A DNA stretch of 64,000 bases from the NCBI GenBank assembly GCA_036388675.1, contig DASVRI010000009.1, positions 62,001 to 126,000 of the forward strand, in the 5' to 3' direction. Both the position numbers and the translations under genes were made by a program. The stretch is from DASVUS01 sp036388675 (GTDB taxonomy: Bacteria; Armatimonadota; Abditibacteriia; Abditibacteriales; Abditibacteriaceae). A model generated the notes under the pieces. It was not told the origin of the DNA. It searched no databases and saw nothing but the letters and a program-made list of their open reading frames with translations. Shown here one piece after another: positions 1 to 8,172 of the stretch (positions are counted from its first letter, which is position 1; the number at the start of each line of letters is the position of its first letter).

Positions 1-315
1 CTGGGCGAACTCATCGCCGTAGATGTCGCGCGGCGTGGGCGCGAAAATCACATCGCAACCAGCTTCGCGCAGCGCCTCGCAGTCGTGTTCGAAGGGGCGC
101 GGATAGCGACCCAGGTCTTCGTGCGGCGCGAACTGCGTCGGATTGACAAAAATCGAGGCGACGAACTTATCGCATTCGCTGCGCGCGCGACGCGCCAGCG
201 CCAGATGACCTTCGTGCAACGCGCCCATCGTGGGCACGAAGCCGATCTGCAAGCCACCACAACCCCAGTTCTTCGATAAAGCCTGCATTTCTTGCGGCGA
301 TTGAATGATTTGCAT
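1..315 (-). CDS. panC: Pantoate--beta-alanine ligase, N-terminal part (cut by window edge)
   Basis: PanC joins pantoate and beta-alanine with ATP to make pantothenate in the cytoplasm. The reading frame is open from an ATG at 315 to the window edge, giving 105 residues. The hallmark N-terminal nucleotide-binding segment is plain: FVPTMGALHEGH at about residues 26-37, with the HxGH-type motif at 34-37, followed by SIFVNPTQFAPHEDLGRYPR, the family's pantoate-binding stretch. The rest of the gene (family length about 280) lies outside the window. It is the last visible gene of a panB - VOC - panC run on the minus strand, 21 bases after the VOC gene, so it is probably co-transcribed with panB. 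A GAGTACTC palindrome (322-329) sits just before the start codon. Identity is secure; only the C-terminus is unseen. Confidence 0.93.
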   Translation of the reverse strand, partial: MQIIQSPQEMQALSKNWGCGGLQIGFVPTMGALHEGHLALARRARSECDKFVASIFVNPTQFAPHEDLGRYPRPFEHDCEALREAGCDVIFAPTPRDIYGDEFAQ

Positions 316-336
316 GAGTAGGAGTACTCGTGAGTG

Positions 337-723
337 TTAGTCCTTCCTGTAAGTTGCGGCTTCGACGAGATTGGCATCGGGATCTCGCATGTAAAACGAG
401 GTCATCGGGCCGCAGGCTCCGCAGCGCGGCACCGGCCCCTGCTCAACTTCGGCGCCTGACTCCTGCAAGTGGCGTGCAATTTCTATGGGACGCCACTCAG
501 TCACAAAACAAAGATCGGCTGAACCCGGCACAGGATGTTGCGCTCCGGGTTCAAGTTCATGGCCCGCCGCGTGCAGATTGATTTTCTGCTCTCCGCAATG
601 AAGCGCCGTGCGACCGCCGGCAAACGTCACAACTTCCATGCCGAGGACTTGCGTGTAAAAGTCGCAGGTCGCCTCGATGCTGCGCACAGTGAGCACCAGA
701 TGATCGAGACGCTGCACTTTCAT
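337..723 (-). CDS. VOC-family (glyoxalase/bleomycin-resistance-like) protein
   Basis: This is a 128-residue single-domain vicinal-oxygen-chelate protein. The N-terminus LDHLVLTV, with His8, and the C-terminal NLVEAATY, with Glu121, are the usual metal-ligand positions of one beta-alpha-beta-beta-beta module pair, as seen in small lactoylglutathione-lyase-like and virulence-type VOC proteins. The substrate cannot be told from sequence. The start was chosen at the ATG at 723 because it overlaps the panB stop codon (720-722) in an ATGA arrangement, which suggests translational coupling; a longer upstream open frame is only a shadow of panB. The gene lies between panB and panC, an unusual place for a VOC protein, so a link to pantothenate or ketoacid metabolism is possible but is inference. 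Confidence 0.85.
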   Translation of the reverse strand: MKVQRLDHLVLTVRSIEATCDFYTQVLGMEVVTFAGGRTALHCGEQKINLHAAGHELEPGAQHPVPGSADLCFVTEWRPIEIARHLQESGAEVEQGPVPRCGACGPMTSFYMRDPDANLVEAATYRKD

Positions 724-1592
724 TGCGCGCTGTCGCCCGTCTCTCGCGCGGCGGAGTTTTGCCACGATGGAAGTTGCGCTTCGGGCATTGGCCAGCCGTT
801 TTCGGTTGTGGGAAAGTCGCCGCCGTGCACTTCTTCGATGAAACTGCGTGTGGCGGCACCGAGCGTTTCGCGCGCCTCGGCATAGCGTTTCACAAAGCGA
901 AATTTGCTCGGCGAAAAGCCGACCAGGTCGTGCCACACCAGCACCTGTCCATCGCAGTGCGGCCCGGCGCCGATGCCAATGGTTGAAATTTCCAATTCCT
1001 GAGTAATGCGCGCCGCGACTTCGTTGGGCACCACTTCCAGCACCACGCCGCAACAGCCGGCTTCCTGCACACGATGCGCCTCATCCAGGAGACGCAGCGC
1101 GCTTTGAGTTGTCTTACCCTGCACCACACCTTCAAACTGCAACGCCGATTGCGGCGTGTAGCCCAGATGCCCCATCACCGGCGCGCCGCTTTCCACGAGT
1201 ACTCGGATGGCGCGCAACGCCGTTTCGTGGCCACCTTCCAGCTTTATGCCGTGCGCTCCGGCACGCATCAACTCGACGCCGTTTTGCACCGCTGTTTCCA
1301 CAGTCGAATACGCGCCAAAAGGCAGATCGGCGATGACGGGAACGTTCGGGCGCGTCGAGGCGCGCACACCGCGCACCACGGCCTGTGTGTGATGAATCAT
1401 GTCGGCCATTGTCACCGGCACCGTGTTGTCGTGGCCCAGAACGACGTTGCCCATGGAATCACCGACGAGCAACAGATCGGCCCCGGCATCGCAAGAAAGA
1501 GCGGCAGTCGGGGCATCATACAATGAGACCATGGCGAGACGGGCACCGCGTTTTTTCGCGTCGCGCAGCAGATGAACGGGAGAATCAGGCAT
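720..1592 (-). CDS. panB: 3-methyl-2-oxobutanoate hydroxymethyltransferase
   Basis: PanB adds a hydroxymethyl group from 5,10-methylenetetrahydrofolate to alpha-ketoisovalerate, the first committed step to pantothenate. Family signatures are clear: MVSLYDAPTAALSCDAGADL, LLVGDSMGNVVLGHDNT (metal-binding Asp of DSMG), GIKLEGG, PVMGHLGYTPQS and the late IGIGAGPHCDGQVLVWHD. The chosen ATG at 1592 gives 290 residues, the normal size for the family, which starts shortly before the YDAPTA segment. An in-frame GTG at 1640 would add 16 residues of no recognised similarity. The stop overlaps the start of the VOC gene. The run panB - VOC - panC is most likely one operon. A GAGTACTC palindrome (1197-1204) lies inside the gene. 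Confidence 0.94.
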   Translation of the reverse strand: MPDSPVHLLRDAKKRGARLAMVSLYDAPTAALSCDAGADLLLVGDSMGNVVLGHDNTVPVTMADMIHHTQAVVRGVRASTRPNVPVIADLPFGAYSTVETAVQNGVELMRAGAHGIKLEGGHETALRAIRVLVESGAPVMGHLGYTPQSALQFEGVVQGKTTQSALRLLDEAHRVQEAGCCGVVLEVVPNEVAARITQELEISTIGIGAGPHCDGQVLVWHDLVGFSPSKFRFVKRYAEARETLGAATRSFIEEVHGGDFPTTENGWPMPEAQLPSWQNSAARETGDSAQ

Positions 1593-1655
1593 TGCACGCG
1601 AAAGTTTACTCAAAGCGGCCACATGCAGTGTATGACACACGAATGTTGGCGCGAT

Positions 1656-3182
1656 TCAGAGTTTCACACGACCAATCGAGCCAATGAACCAGCCGCCGAG
1701 CATGGCGGGCAAAATGGTGCGGCCACTCCAGAACAAGAGCGCTTGTTTGAGAACCGGCAAATTGTCGTCGGGAAAGGGCAACGCCAGAGTACTCGCGAGG
1801 AACAAACTCGCCATTAAGATGACCAGCAGCGGCTTATTCCACGATCTGCTGATTAGTGAGAACACGAAGTAAAAAAGAATACTGAAGGGAAACGCCGCCA
1901 GACCCAGCAACACCAGCCCGACGATAAACATCAACCTCACCAGCATTGTCCCGCGCGTGCGCATGTGCTGCACGCCATCGATCATACCGCTAAGCGCTAA
2001 GCCCGCCCCACTGAGAACAGCGGCCAACGAGACCAGTATCAGCATCAGCGATGACGGTTCTTCGATGGTTCGGTCGGCATAAAAAGCGGGCAGTTCAGGA
2101 GGAGGCGAGAACAGCAGCCACGCCACGAAAACCGCTGCGCCAAATAACAGGCTGTAACCAAGCGAAATGGCTCGTCGGGAAGGAGCATTCGGCAAAGCGC
2201 CGGCCCCATTATAATCATGGGCCGGCGCCGCTGGCCGTGATGCCGCTGGTCGCGAAGCCGCTGGTCGAGAAGCCGTTGCCGCGCTCGCAGCAGTTGCACT
2301 CGGCGCACCATTGGTGTTGGGGCCGTTAGCACCGTAACCGCCACGTCCGGTTCCAACACGCACACCAGCACCGCTTTTGCCTGCATTACCATGAATGTTA
2401 CCCGTCGCAGCACCCGTCGCGCTGCCAGCAGCGGCACCGTTTCCGGCGCGATGCGCACTGGCCGCCGCATAGGGAGCATAGGCCGGGGTTCCGGGAGCGC
2501 CGGCGCGTAAGGCTTCCCACTTCTGCCGGTACAGCGCGTTATCGGGCTGGCTGCGCACCGCACGCTCATACATGGCGATGGCCCCTTCGCGACGGCCCTG
2601 CTCGGCGAAGATGTCGCCCAGCAGCGCAGCCGCCTCGGCATTGCGCGGATCAAGCTGCAAAACCTGGTTGCAAATCGCGATGGCTTCGGCGGCGCGTCCA
2701 TGAAAGAAATACAACTCCGCCGCTTCAAACACCATTGTCAGCGTGCGCGTGCGTGGATTGCTGCGGCGTCCCTTCGTGGCACTGTAACGCGAACTGCTAT
2801 AGGCCGTGGAACGAGTACTCGCACCCGAAGTGGACGCACCGGGAGCCGACGCGCCAGTAGCCGCTGCACCGGATGCTGTTCCGCCGACCCAACCATCCAC
2901 GCGTGTGCGGCCAGTCGATGTGCCGTTGGAAGCACTATTCCCTCCCGGCTTTGGGACCACACGAGGTTGTCGCGCACGGTCGTAGCGAGCGCGTTCTGCG
3001 GGGTCGGAGAGCACCGTCCACGCCGCGTTGATGAGCAGCATGCGCTCGTGGGCACGGTCGCGCTCGGCGTGTTGCACCACATCGGGGTGGTTCTGACGAA
3101 CGAGGAGACGGTAGCGCCGCTTGATTACAACAGGGTCAGCATCGGGAGGAACTCCCAAAACATCGTAGTGGTCAGCCGCCAT
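1656..3182 (-). CDS. Membrane-anchored J-domain protein with TPR segment
   Basis: A 508-residue protein with a mosaic layout. Residues 1-70 are a J domain with the HPD tripeptide at 32-34 that stimulates Hsp70 ATPase activity. Residues about 75-145 are a Gly/Ala/Ser/Thr-rich linker with five-residue repeats (GASAP, GASTS, GASTR). Residues about 150-228 resemble two to three TPR units (AEAIAICNQVLQLDPRNAEA). A second low-complexity stretch with AASRP repeats runs to about 335. The C-terminus holds about five predicted membrane segments. The J domain should therefore face the cytoplasm and recruit DnaK to the membrane. There is no Gly/Phe region or zinc finger, so this is not DnaJ itself but a class III J protein. 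The substrate is unknown. It lies directly downstream of the GspF-like gene on the same strand. Confidence 0.82.
   Translation of the reverse strand: MAADHYDVLGVPPDADPVVIKRRYRLLVRQNHPDVVQHAERDRAHERMLLINAAWTVLSDPAERARYDRARQPRVVPKPGGNSASNGTSTGRTRVDGWVGGTASGAAATGASAPGASTSGASTRSTAYSSSRYSATKGRRSNPRTRTLTMVFEAAELYFFHGRAAEAIAICNQVLQLDPRNAEAAALLGDIFAEQGRREGAIAMYERAVRSQPDNALYRQKWEALRAGAPGTPAYAPYAAASAHRAGNGAAAGSATGAATGNIHGNAGKSGAGVRVGTGRGGYGANGPNTNGAPSATAASAATASRPAASRPAASRPAAPAHDYNGAGALPNAPSRRAISLGYSLLFGAAVFVAWLLFSPPPELPAFYADRTIEEPSSLMLILVSLAAVLSGAGLALSGMIDGVQHMRTRGTMLVRLMFIVGLVLLGLAAFPFSILFYFVFSLISRSWNKPLLVILMASLFLASTLALPFPDDNLPVLKQALLFWSGRTILPAMLGGWFIGSIGRVKL
2227..2271 (-). repeat. 15-bp tandem repeat inside the J-domain gene
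   Basis: Three copies of a 15-bp unit (first copy GCCGCTGGCCGTGAT) run head to tail with small differences. They encode the AASRP five-residue repeat of the J-domain protein. A related 15-bp period coding GASTS-type repeats lies near 2815-2865 in the same gene. Confidence 0.8.
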
Positions 3183-3218
3183 GATTACAAAAGGGCCTGA
3201 AACGACTGCGCAGCGGCT

Positions 3219-4730
3219 CTAGCCTCCGGCTTCGGTAAAAATCTGATTGAAGTACCCTACGTAGAACTGGATCACCATGGCGCCGATGTAAGCGGCAATG
3301 CCGAGAAACACCACAATGCCCAGCACCTTAACGCTCTGGCGAATCGTGGTTTCGGCGTCCTGTTCCAGAAAGTCGGCGACTTTGTCGAGTTGCCCATCGA
3401 GATTGCCGGACTCTTCGCCGGTGCGCATCATTTGCAGCGCAACACCGGGAAAATACTGCGTCTTGGCCAGTGATGCCGTCAGCCCGGCGCCGTTTTCCAG
3501 ATCACGGGTAATGCTGCGCGCTTTTTCGGCCATGGCTGCATTGCCGCAGGCATCGGCAGCCATCTTGACCGCTTTGTGTGGCCCCACTCCGGCGGAATAG
3601 AGCGCGCCCAGAGCGCGACAGAACTTAACCGTGGCCAACGCGCGCGACGTTTTGCCGATAATGGGCAGCTTCAACTTCAGCCAATCGATCCAGAGGCGCG
3701 GTGAGCCGCCATGAGTCACCGCGGGTGAAACACGATTCATCACTTTCCAGCCCAGCCACATCATGCCGATCAGCATCAAAGCATACGGCGCGCCCGAACT
3801 GAACCATGCCCGCCACATGCTGGTGCCGCCAACACCCGCGATGACAACCGGCACAACCGAAGGAATCAGGATGGCACAAAACACCAGCAGCTTGGGATAC
3901 CAGGTTTCGCGTTTGATGGTTTGTTGCAGTTCGTAATCGCGCTCCGAGTACTCGGAAAGCTTCAGGCACATGCGGTCGAGAAAGCCGCCCGCTTCGCCGG
4001 CCTGCACCATGCCGATGGCGAGTTCGCTGAACAGACCGGGATAGGCGTGCATGGTCTGGCTCCAGGTCGCGCCGCTTTCAAGGCGATTGGCCATCTCGCG
4101 CGATGCCTGGCGCAGTGATTTACTGGACGCATGTTCGCCAAGCGTCCGCAGCGCGTGCCACAGGCTGGTACCCGCATGGAGCATGGCATTCATCTGGCGG
4201 TAAAAGAGCGATAAATCTTTGGCGCTGGCATGGAGCCATATCTGCTGGTTGGCCGCGCCCGGCGCCACCAGTTCAACCGCCGGCGACGGTGCGGCACTTG
4301 AGGACGCTCCCGGCTGCGGCGAGGCTGCACCAGCCTCGCTGAACTCAACGTCAATGGTCTGCCCCTGCTCCAGCCGGTGCCCTTCCTGTGGCTGCTGGTG
4401 TGGTGGACGCGGCATGGCAGCAACTTCCGGCACAGGTGCGGAACGCGGCGCCATTCTTTGTGCAACAGTGCCCTGCGCAACAGCGCCCTGCGCAACAGCG
4501 CCCTGCACAACAGCGCTCTGCGTAACAGCCCCTGACACCGCTGTGCTTCGTGACGCTGCACGTCCTGACGCTGCACGTCCTGACGTTGCACGTCCTGCCG
4601 GAGCAAGCTGCGTCACGAACAGGCCCGACTCACGCAGCGATTCGAGCGCAGTCCGTTGATCGGGAGCTTCGCTGGTTCCTGCAACACGCTCTCCCGCCTG
4701 ATTACGCGCCTGATAAGCAAAGGTTGGCAT
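3219..4730 (-). CDS. Type II secretion/type IV pilus inner-membrane protein, GspF/PilC family
   Basis: This 503-residue protein has the GspF/PilC layout of two homologous T2SF domains with membrane segments. The first 45 residues (MPTFAYQARNQAGERVAGTS) match the conserved GspF N-terminus. Residues about 45-170 are an unusual Ala/Gln/Pro/Arg-rich insert built from 15-bp DNA repeats. T2SF domains follow at about 175-300 (DLSLFYRQMNAMLHAGTSLW, MVQAGEAGGFLDRMCLKLSE) and 375-500 (FCRALGALYSAGVG, MRTGEESGNLDGQLDKVADF). Hydrophobic segments lie near 285-345 and at the C-terminus. GspF/PilC proteins form the inner-membrane platform of pilus-like machines. No GspE/PilB ATPase, pilin or secretin gene is in the window, so its partners must be elsewhere. 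It stands between uvsE and the J-domain gene. Confidence 0.85.
   Translation of the reverse strand: MPTFAYQARNQAGERVAGTSEAPDQRTALESLRESGLFVTQLAPAGRATSGRAASGRAASRSTAVSGAVTQSAVVQGAVAQGAVAQGTVAQRMAPRSAPVPEVAAMPRPPHQQPQEGHRLEQGQTIDVEFSEAGAASPQPGASSSAAPSPAVELVAPGAANQQIWLHASAKDLSLFYRQMNAMLHAGTSLWHALRTLGEHASSKSLRQASREMANRLESGATWSQTMHAYPGLFSELAIGMVQAGEAGGFLDRMCLKLSEYSERDYELQQTIKRETWYPKLLVFCAILIPSVVPVVIAGVGGTSMWRAWFSSGAPYALMLIGMMWLGWKVMNRVSPAVTHGGSPRLWIDWLKLKLPIIGKTSRALATVKFCRALGALYSAGVGPHKAVKMAADACGNAAMAEKARSITRDLENGAGLTASLAKTQYFPGVALQMMRTGEESGNLDGQLDKVADFLEQDAETTIRQSVKVLGIVVFLGIAAYIGAMVIQFYVGYFNQIFTEAGG
4461..4599 (-). repeat. Two 15-bp tandem repeat arrays in the GspF-like gene
   Basis: At 4461-4535 there are five copies of a unit like CGCAACAGCGCCCTG. 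At 4551-4599 there are three copies of TGACGCTGCACGTCC plus a partial one. Both have an exact 15-bp period and encode five-residue repeats (VAQGA-type and GRAAS-type) in the linker after the N-terminal GspF segment. Confidence 0.85.
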
Positions 4731-4774
4731 ACAATAATTTTACCACGCGTCAGGCGTTTGCAAGCAACTTCTTT

Positions 4775-5749
4775 TTACTCAAGTGTGATGTCGGGCGCTG
4801 TCTGCTTCAGGTCCTCGCGCAGTTGTAGCACCGCGAGGTCTTTGGCTTTGGCTTCGCACATCACATCGAAAGGAATGTCGCGTGGCTCGCCACCGTAGTG
4901 CGCCGCGACTTTACGTGCAAACGGAATGAACACGTTCGCATCAATCATGTCGGCGTGCTGCGAGGCTAAGGGCGCCACGCTGCTCTGCACGCGTTTTCCG
5001 GTCGCTTTGTCGCGACGCTCCACAATGCGCTCTTCCACGCGCGGAGTGGAAAAGTGTATTTTCGGTTTGCCACGATCTTGCCAGGTCCTCAAAACAGCGC
5101 AACAGGCATCAACGGCGTCACGCCCGTCCGGGTTGATGCAGCCATGATGCTGATGATCGAAGATGCAGCGAATGCCGGTCGCTTCGTGGATTCTCAACAC
5201 ATCATCCACGCCCCACGAGGTGTCGTCGTTTTCCAGCACAACGCGGCGTTTAGCGGGTTCCGGCAGGGTGCAGTAACGCTCGATAAAACGTGTGCGCGCC
5301 GCATCGCGGTCGCCGTAAACGCCGCCGACGTGCGTCACCACAACGGCTTCTTCACCTTGCTCCATGATGTCGAGAATCGTGGCCTGCGCGTTGATGTCGC
5401 GGATGGAAGTTTGCGTCAACTTTTCGTTGGGCGAGTTCAGCAGAATATATTGCGAAGGATGGAACGACAGGCGCAGGTTCATTTCCCGCGCGCGTTTACC
5501 CAGCGCCACCAGGTCGTCGTGCGCTTCTTCGAGTTGATTGTGAAACTGCGGCATGTCGGGGTGCGTGAGATACGGCGCAAAATCCGACGAGATGCGATAC
5601 ATCGAGATGTTCGTCTCGGCCAGATAATCAAAAATCAGGTTCACATACTCGATGGAAACGCGCAGGTGCGGCGAGTTCTGCCAACGGCGCGAATCGTTGC
5701 TTTTCAATCCTTCACGTCCCAGCACTTTGACGGCAAAACCCAGTCGCAT
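4775..5749 (-). CDS. uvsE: UV damage endonuclease
   Basis: UvsE/UVDE nicks DNA 5' of UV photoproducts and other lesions, starting an excision repair route independent of UvrABC. The 324-residue protein is a TIM-barrel enzyme with the expected metal-ligand motifs in order: LSFHPSQ (His97), VVTHVGG (His140), VVLENDDTSW (Glu173), CIFDHQHH (Asp198, His199, His201/202) and KIHFSTPR (His232). The N-terminus MRLGFAVKVLG and the length agree with the bacterial family. It starts three bases after the PHP phosphatase stop and shares its direction, so the two are probably co-transcribed. Presence of UvsE fits an organism exposed to sunlight, but that is only context. Confidence 0.93.
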   Translation of the reverse strand: MRLGFAVKVLGREGLKSNDSRRWQNSPHLRVSIEYVNLIFDYLAETNISMYRISSDFAPYLTHPDMPQFHNQLEEAHDDLVALGKRAREMNLRLSFHPSQYILLNSPNEKLTQTSIRDINAQATILDIMEQGEEAVVVTHVGGVYGDRDAARTRFIERYCTLPEPAKRRVVLENDDTSWGVDDVLRIHEATGIRCIFDHQHHGCINPDGRDAVDACCAVLRTWQDRGKPKIHFSTPRVEERIVERRDKATGKRVQSSVAPLASQHADMIDANVFIPFARKVAAHYGGEPRDIPFDVMCEAKAKDLAVLQLREDLKQTAPDITLE

Positions 5750-5752
5750 GAT

Positions 5753-6520
5753 TTATCTCGTTTCCTGAGCGCTCACATCCTCAGCACTTACGTCCTGAGT
5801 ACTCAGAAGGTGTTGCAAAATGCTGTTAGTGCGGGTGCGGATGTCCTGCTCACGGGACGCACCGAACCACTCACGCACTGTCGCGTAACCGATGCGCAGC
5901 CCCGAACAACGATTGAGACCATGAGAATCGGTGGCGAGCACGATGTGTTCGTGCTCTTCCATCAACTCGCGTGCCGTGTCGCGTGCCATTGTGCTCATGT
6001 TGCCCAGCAGCGAATCAACCGTGATTTGCAGCCACGCCCCGGCCTCCACAAAAGCGCGAATAATGTCGAAATTGGTGCGCAGACACGGCGTGCGTTCCGG
6101 GTGCGCGATGATAGGCCGCGTGCCCTGCTCGCGCAACCACGGCATGAGTTCAATAGCGCCTTTGGGAAAGCGGTCGCGCTGCCAGGGGAATTCCAACAAT
6201 GAGTACGCAGGACGGTCACCCAGATGACAGTAACGGCCTTCGCTGTAGTTGTGGCGATAAAGCTTCACGTCATACAAGGCGATTTCGGAGCCGGGCAAGA
6301 CCACAATCTGTAACTCATGATTTTGAGCCTGCTCGTTCAAGTGCGCCACCTGCGGAATGATCTCAGGCCGAAAAAGGTGCAGGTTCTGGTTGCAATGGGG
6401 CGTCGCCACGATGTGCGTGATACCCTCGCTTTGCGCCTTGCTCAGCATCGCCAGCGATTCCTGTAGCGAGCGTGGCCCATCATCGACGGCGGGCAGAATA
6501 TGGCAGTGAATATCAATCAT
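5753..6520 (-). CDS. PHP-type tyrosine-protein phosphatase (CpsB/YwqE-like)
   Basis: A 255-residue metal-dependent phosphoesterase of the PHP family. The N-terminus MIDIHCHILPAVDDGP gives the HxH (5, 7) and DDG metal ligands, and ATPHCN, IIAHPER and ATDSHG complete the set. This pattern is that of CpsB/YwqE phosphatases, which dephosphorylate bacterial tyrosine kinases controlling exopolysaccharide export. No tyrosine kinase or Wzx/Wzy gene is nearby, so its partner must be elsewhere. The C-terminal tail (QDVSAEDVSAQ) is a five-residue repeat encoded by a 15-bp DNA repeat that also creates a GAGTACTC palindrome at 5797-5804. It lies between birA and uvsE in the minus-strand run. Confidence 0.85.
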   Translation of the reverse strand: MIDIHCHILPAVDDGPRSLQESLAMLSKAQSEGITHIVATPHCNQNLHLFRPEIIPQVAHLNEQAQNHELQIVVLPGSEIALYDVKLYRHNYSEGRYCHLGDRPAYSLLEFPWQRDRFPKGAIELMPWLREQGTRPIIAHPERTPCLRTNFDIIRAFVEAGAWLQITVDSLLGNMSTMARDTARELMEEHEHIVLATDSHGLNRCSGLRIGYATVREWFGASREQDIRTRTNSILQHLLSTQDVSAEDVSAQETR

Positions 6521-6553
6521 CTTAAGTGAGGTTCGGCGCTAAAGGATCAGGTT

Positions 6554-7312
6554 TCAATCGAGATGTAGAAGCACATCTCCGGCAACCACGCGGCGCACGC
6601 CACCGGGAGTGCGCACCAGCAACGTCCCATCGTCGTCGATGCCGTTTGCCTCGCCACGATAGGTTTCGCCGGCGGCTTCCACGCGCACGGCTTGCTCCTG
6701 CAAAATATCGCGCCGAGCAAATTCCGCGCGCAACTCGTGCCACGCGCCATGCGAGTACTCGTCATACAGCGTTTCAATTTCACGCAAGAGAGTATTCACG
6801 ACGTTTGCCAAAGGACGCACGTGCCCGGTTTCCATATACAGAGAAGTCGCCGCAATTTTGACATTGCGCGGCAAATCTTCGCGTGCGAAATTGACATTCA
6901 GGCCAATGCCGACAATTACATAGTCTGTGCGCTGTGGATTCTCTTCGCGCGCACGCGCTTCACTGAGCACGCCGCCGATTTTACGCCCACGCAAGACGAT
7001 GTCGTTAGGCCACTTCACATTGGCGGGAAGATTTGTTTCGCTTTCGATGGCGCGCGCCGCGCCCAGTGCCGCCAGCATCGTGAGTTGCGGCACCTGCGAC
7101 AACGCGATGTCGGGCCGCAAGATCAAGGAAAGATACAACCCCAGCCCGGAAGGAGAACACCAGTCGCGGCCCTGTCGTCCGCGTCCCTGCGTTTGCTCAT
7201 CGGCGCGCACGACGGCACCATGCGGCGCACCTTCAAGCGCCCAACGCTGCGCCTCGTCGTTGGTCGAACCGATAATCTCTAAATGTCGCTGGGCCTGCCC
7301 GAAATTCTTCAT
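6554..7312 (-). CDS. birA: Biotin--[acetyl-CoA-carboxylase] ligase
   Basis: BirA makes biotinyl-AMP and transfers biotin to the carboxyl-carrier protein. The 252-residue protein has the catalytic motifs STNDEAQRWA, the biotin-binding loop GRGRQGRDW and KWPNDIVLRGRKIGGVL, then a small C-terminal beta domain (GEANGIDDDGTLLVRTPGG). There is no N-terminal helix-turn-helix, so it is a monofunctional (group I) ligase and should not act as a biotin repressor. Its start codon overlaps the end of nadC by four bases (ATGA type), showing translational coupling. Length and order of motifs are normal. Confidence 0.94.
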   Translation of the reverse strand: MKNFGQAQRHLEIIGSTNDEAQRWALEGAPHGAVVRADEQTQGRGRQGRDWCSPSGLGLYLSLILRPDIALSQVPQLTMLAALGAARAIESETNLPANVKWPNDIVLRGRKIGGVLSEARAREENPQRTDYVIVGIGLNVNFAREDLPRNVKIAATSLYMETGHVRPLANVVNTLLREIETLYDEYSHGAWHELRAEFARRDILQEQAVRVEAAGETYRGEANGIDDDGTLLVRTPGGVRRVVAGDVLLHLD

Positions 7313-8154
7313 AACAACTCGATATCAAGCCCCAGGTCGAGCGCAGGGGCCGAGTGCGTCAGCGCACCCACCGAGATGATGTCAACGCCGCTCTCGGCAA
7401 TGGCGCGCACGGTCTGCAAGTTGACGCCGCCGCTGGCTTCGCTGAGCGAGCGGCCATTGATGATGCCGACAGCTTCACGAAGTTCATGCGGCGTCATGTT
7501 ATCGAGCAGGATGATGTCGGCGCGTGCATCGGCAGCCTGGCGCACCTGATCGAGCGTGTCACATTCGACTTCGATTTTTACGGCATGACCGATATTTTCT
7601 CGCGCGCGTTCAATGGCCTGCGCAATGCCGCCACACAAGGCAACGTGATTGTCTTTGATGAGAATCATGTCATCGAGCGCAAAGCGGTGATTGCTGCCGC
7701 CGCCACAACGCACCGCATATTTTTCGAGTACTCGCAAGCCGGGCGTGGTCTTACGCGTATCGGCAAGGCGCGCCTTCGTGCCGCTTACTCCATCGACAAA
7801 CCGGCGTGTTAAGGTGGCGATGCCGCTCATTCGTTGGGAAAAGTTCAACGCCACGCGCTCGGCGGTGAGCACAGCGCGTGCGGCACCATCAATTTGCAGC
7901 AGCACTTCACCTCTGGCTATCGACTCGCCATCGCGCTTTGCCTGCGAAAATTGCACACTCCCGTCCAGAGTGGCAAACGCTATTTGCGCCACGGCGATTC
8001 CGGCTAGCACACCATCTTCGCGGGTGCGCAGAACGGCACGCGCGCGCGCTGCGGCGGGAATGAGGGAATTGGTCGTGATGTCGCCGGAGCGAATGTCCTC
8101 GCGCAGTGCGGCTTCAACCAGCGGGCGAATTTGAAAGTCGTGCAGTGTTTCCAT
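7309..8154 (-). CDS. nadC: Nicotinate-nucleotide diphosphorylase (carboxylating)
   Basis: NadC converts quinolinate and PRPP to nicotinate mononucleotide, CO2 and PPi in de novo NAD synthesis. The 281-residue protein shows the family core: an N-terminal alpha/beta domain (LREDIRSGDITTNSLIP), the signatures DTRKTTPGLRVLEKYAVRCG and GGGSNHRFALDDMILIKDNH, and the barrel strands KIEVECDTLDQVRQA, ILLDNMTPHELREAV and VDIISVGALTHSAPALDLGL. Length is typical. It precedes and overlaps birA and follows mutM by 18 bases in the same direction. No nadA or nadB is in the window. Confidence 0.95.
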   Translation of the reverse strand: METLHDFQIRPLVEAALREDIRSGDITTNSLIPAAARARAVLRTREDGVLAGIAVAQIAFATLDGSVQFSQAKRDGESIARGEVLLQIDGAARAVLTAERVALNFSQRMSGIATLTRRFVDGVSGTKARLADTRKTTPGLRVLEKYAVRCGGGSNHRFALDDMILIKDNHVALCGGIAQAIERARENIGHAVKIEVECDTLDQVRQAADARADIILLDNMTPHELREAVGIINGRSLSEASGGVNLQTVRAIAESGVDIISVGALTHSAPALDLGLDIELL

Positions 8155-8172
8155 GATGTTTTCAATGATCTT

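Noticed and set aside
337..1053. Long minus-strand frame of 238 residues including the VOC protein
   Set aside because: The first 110 residues are the panB gene read in another frame; only the part from the ATG at 723 has family sequence.
4461..4599. CRISPR-like array
   Set aside because: The units are 15-bp direct repeats without unique spacers and encode protein, so this is a tandem repeat, not a CRISPR.
5054..6202. 382-residue plus-strand open frame
   Set aside because: It lies opposite uvsE and the PHP gene, has no recognisable motifs and reads like an antisense shadow of GC-rich coding DNA.
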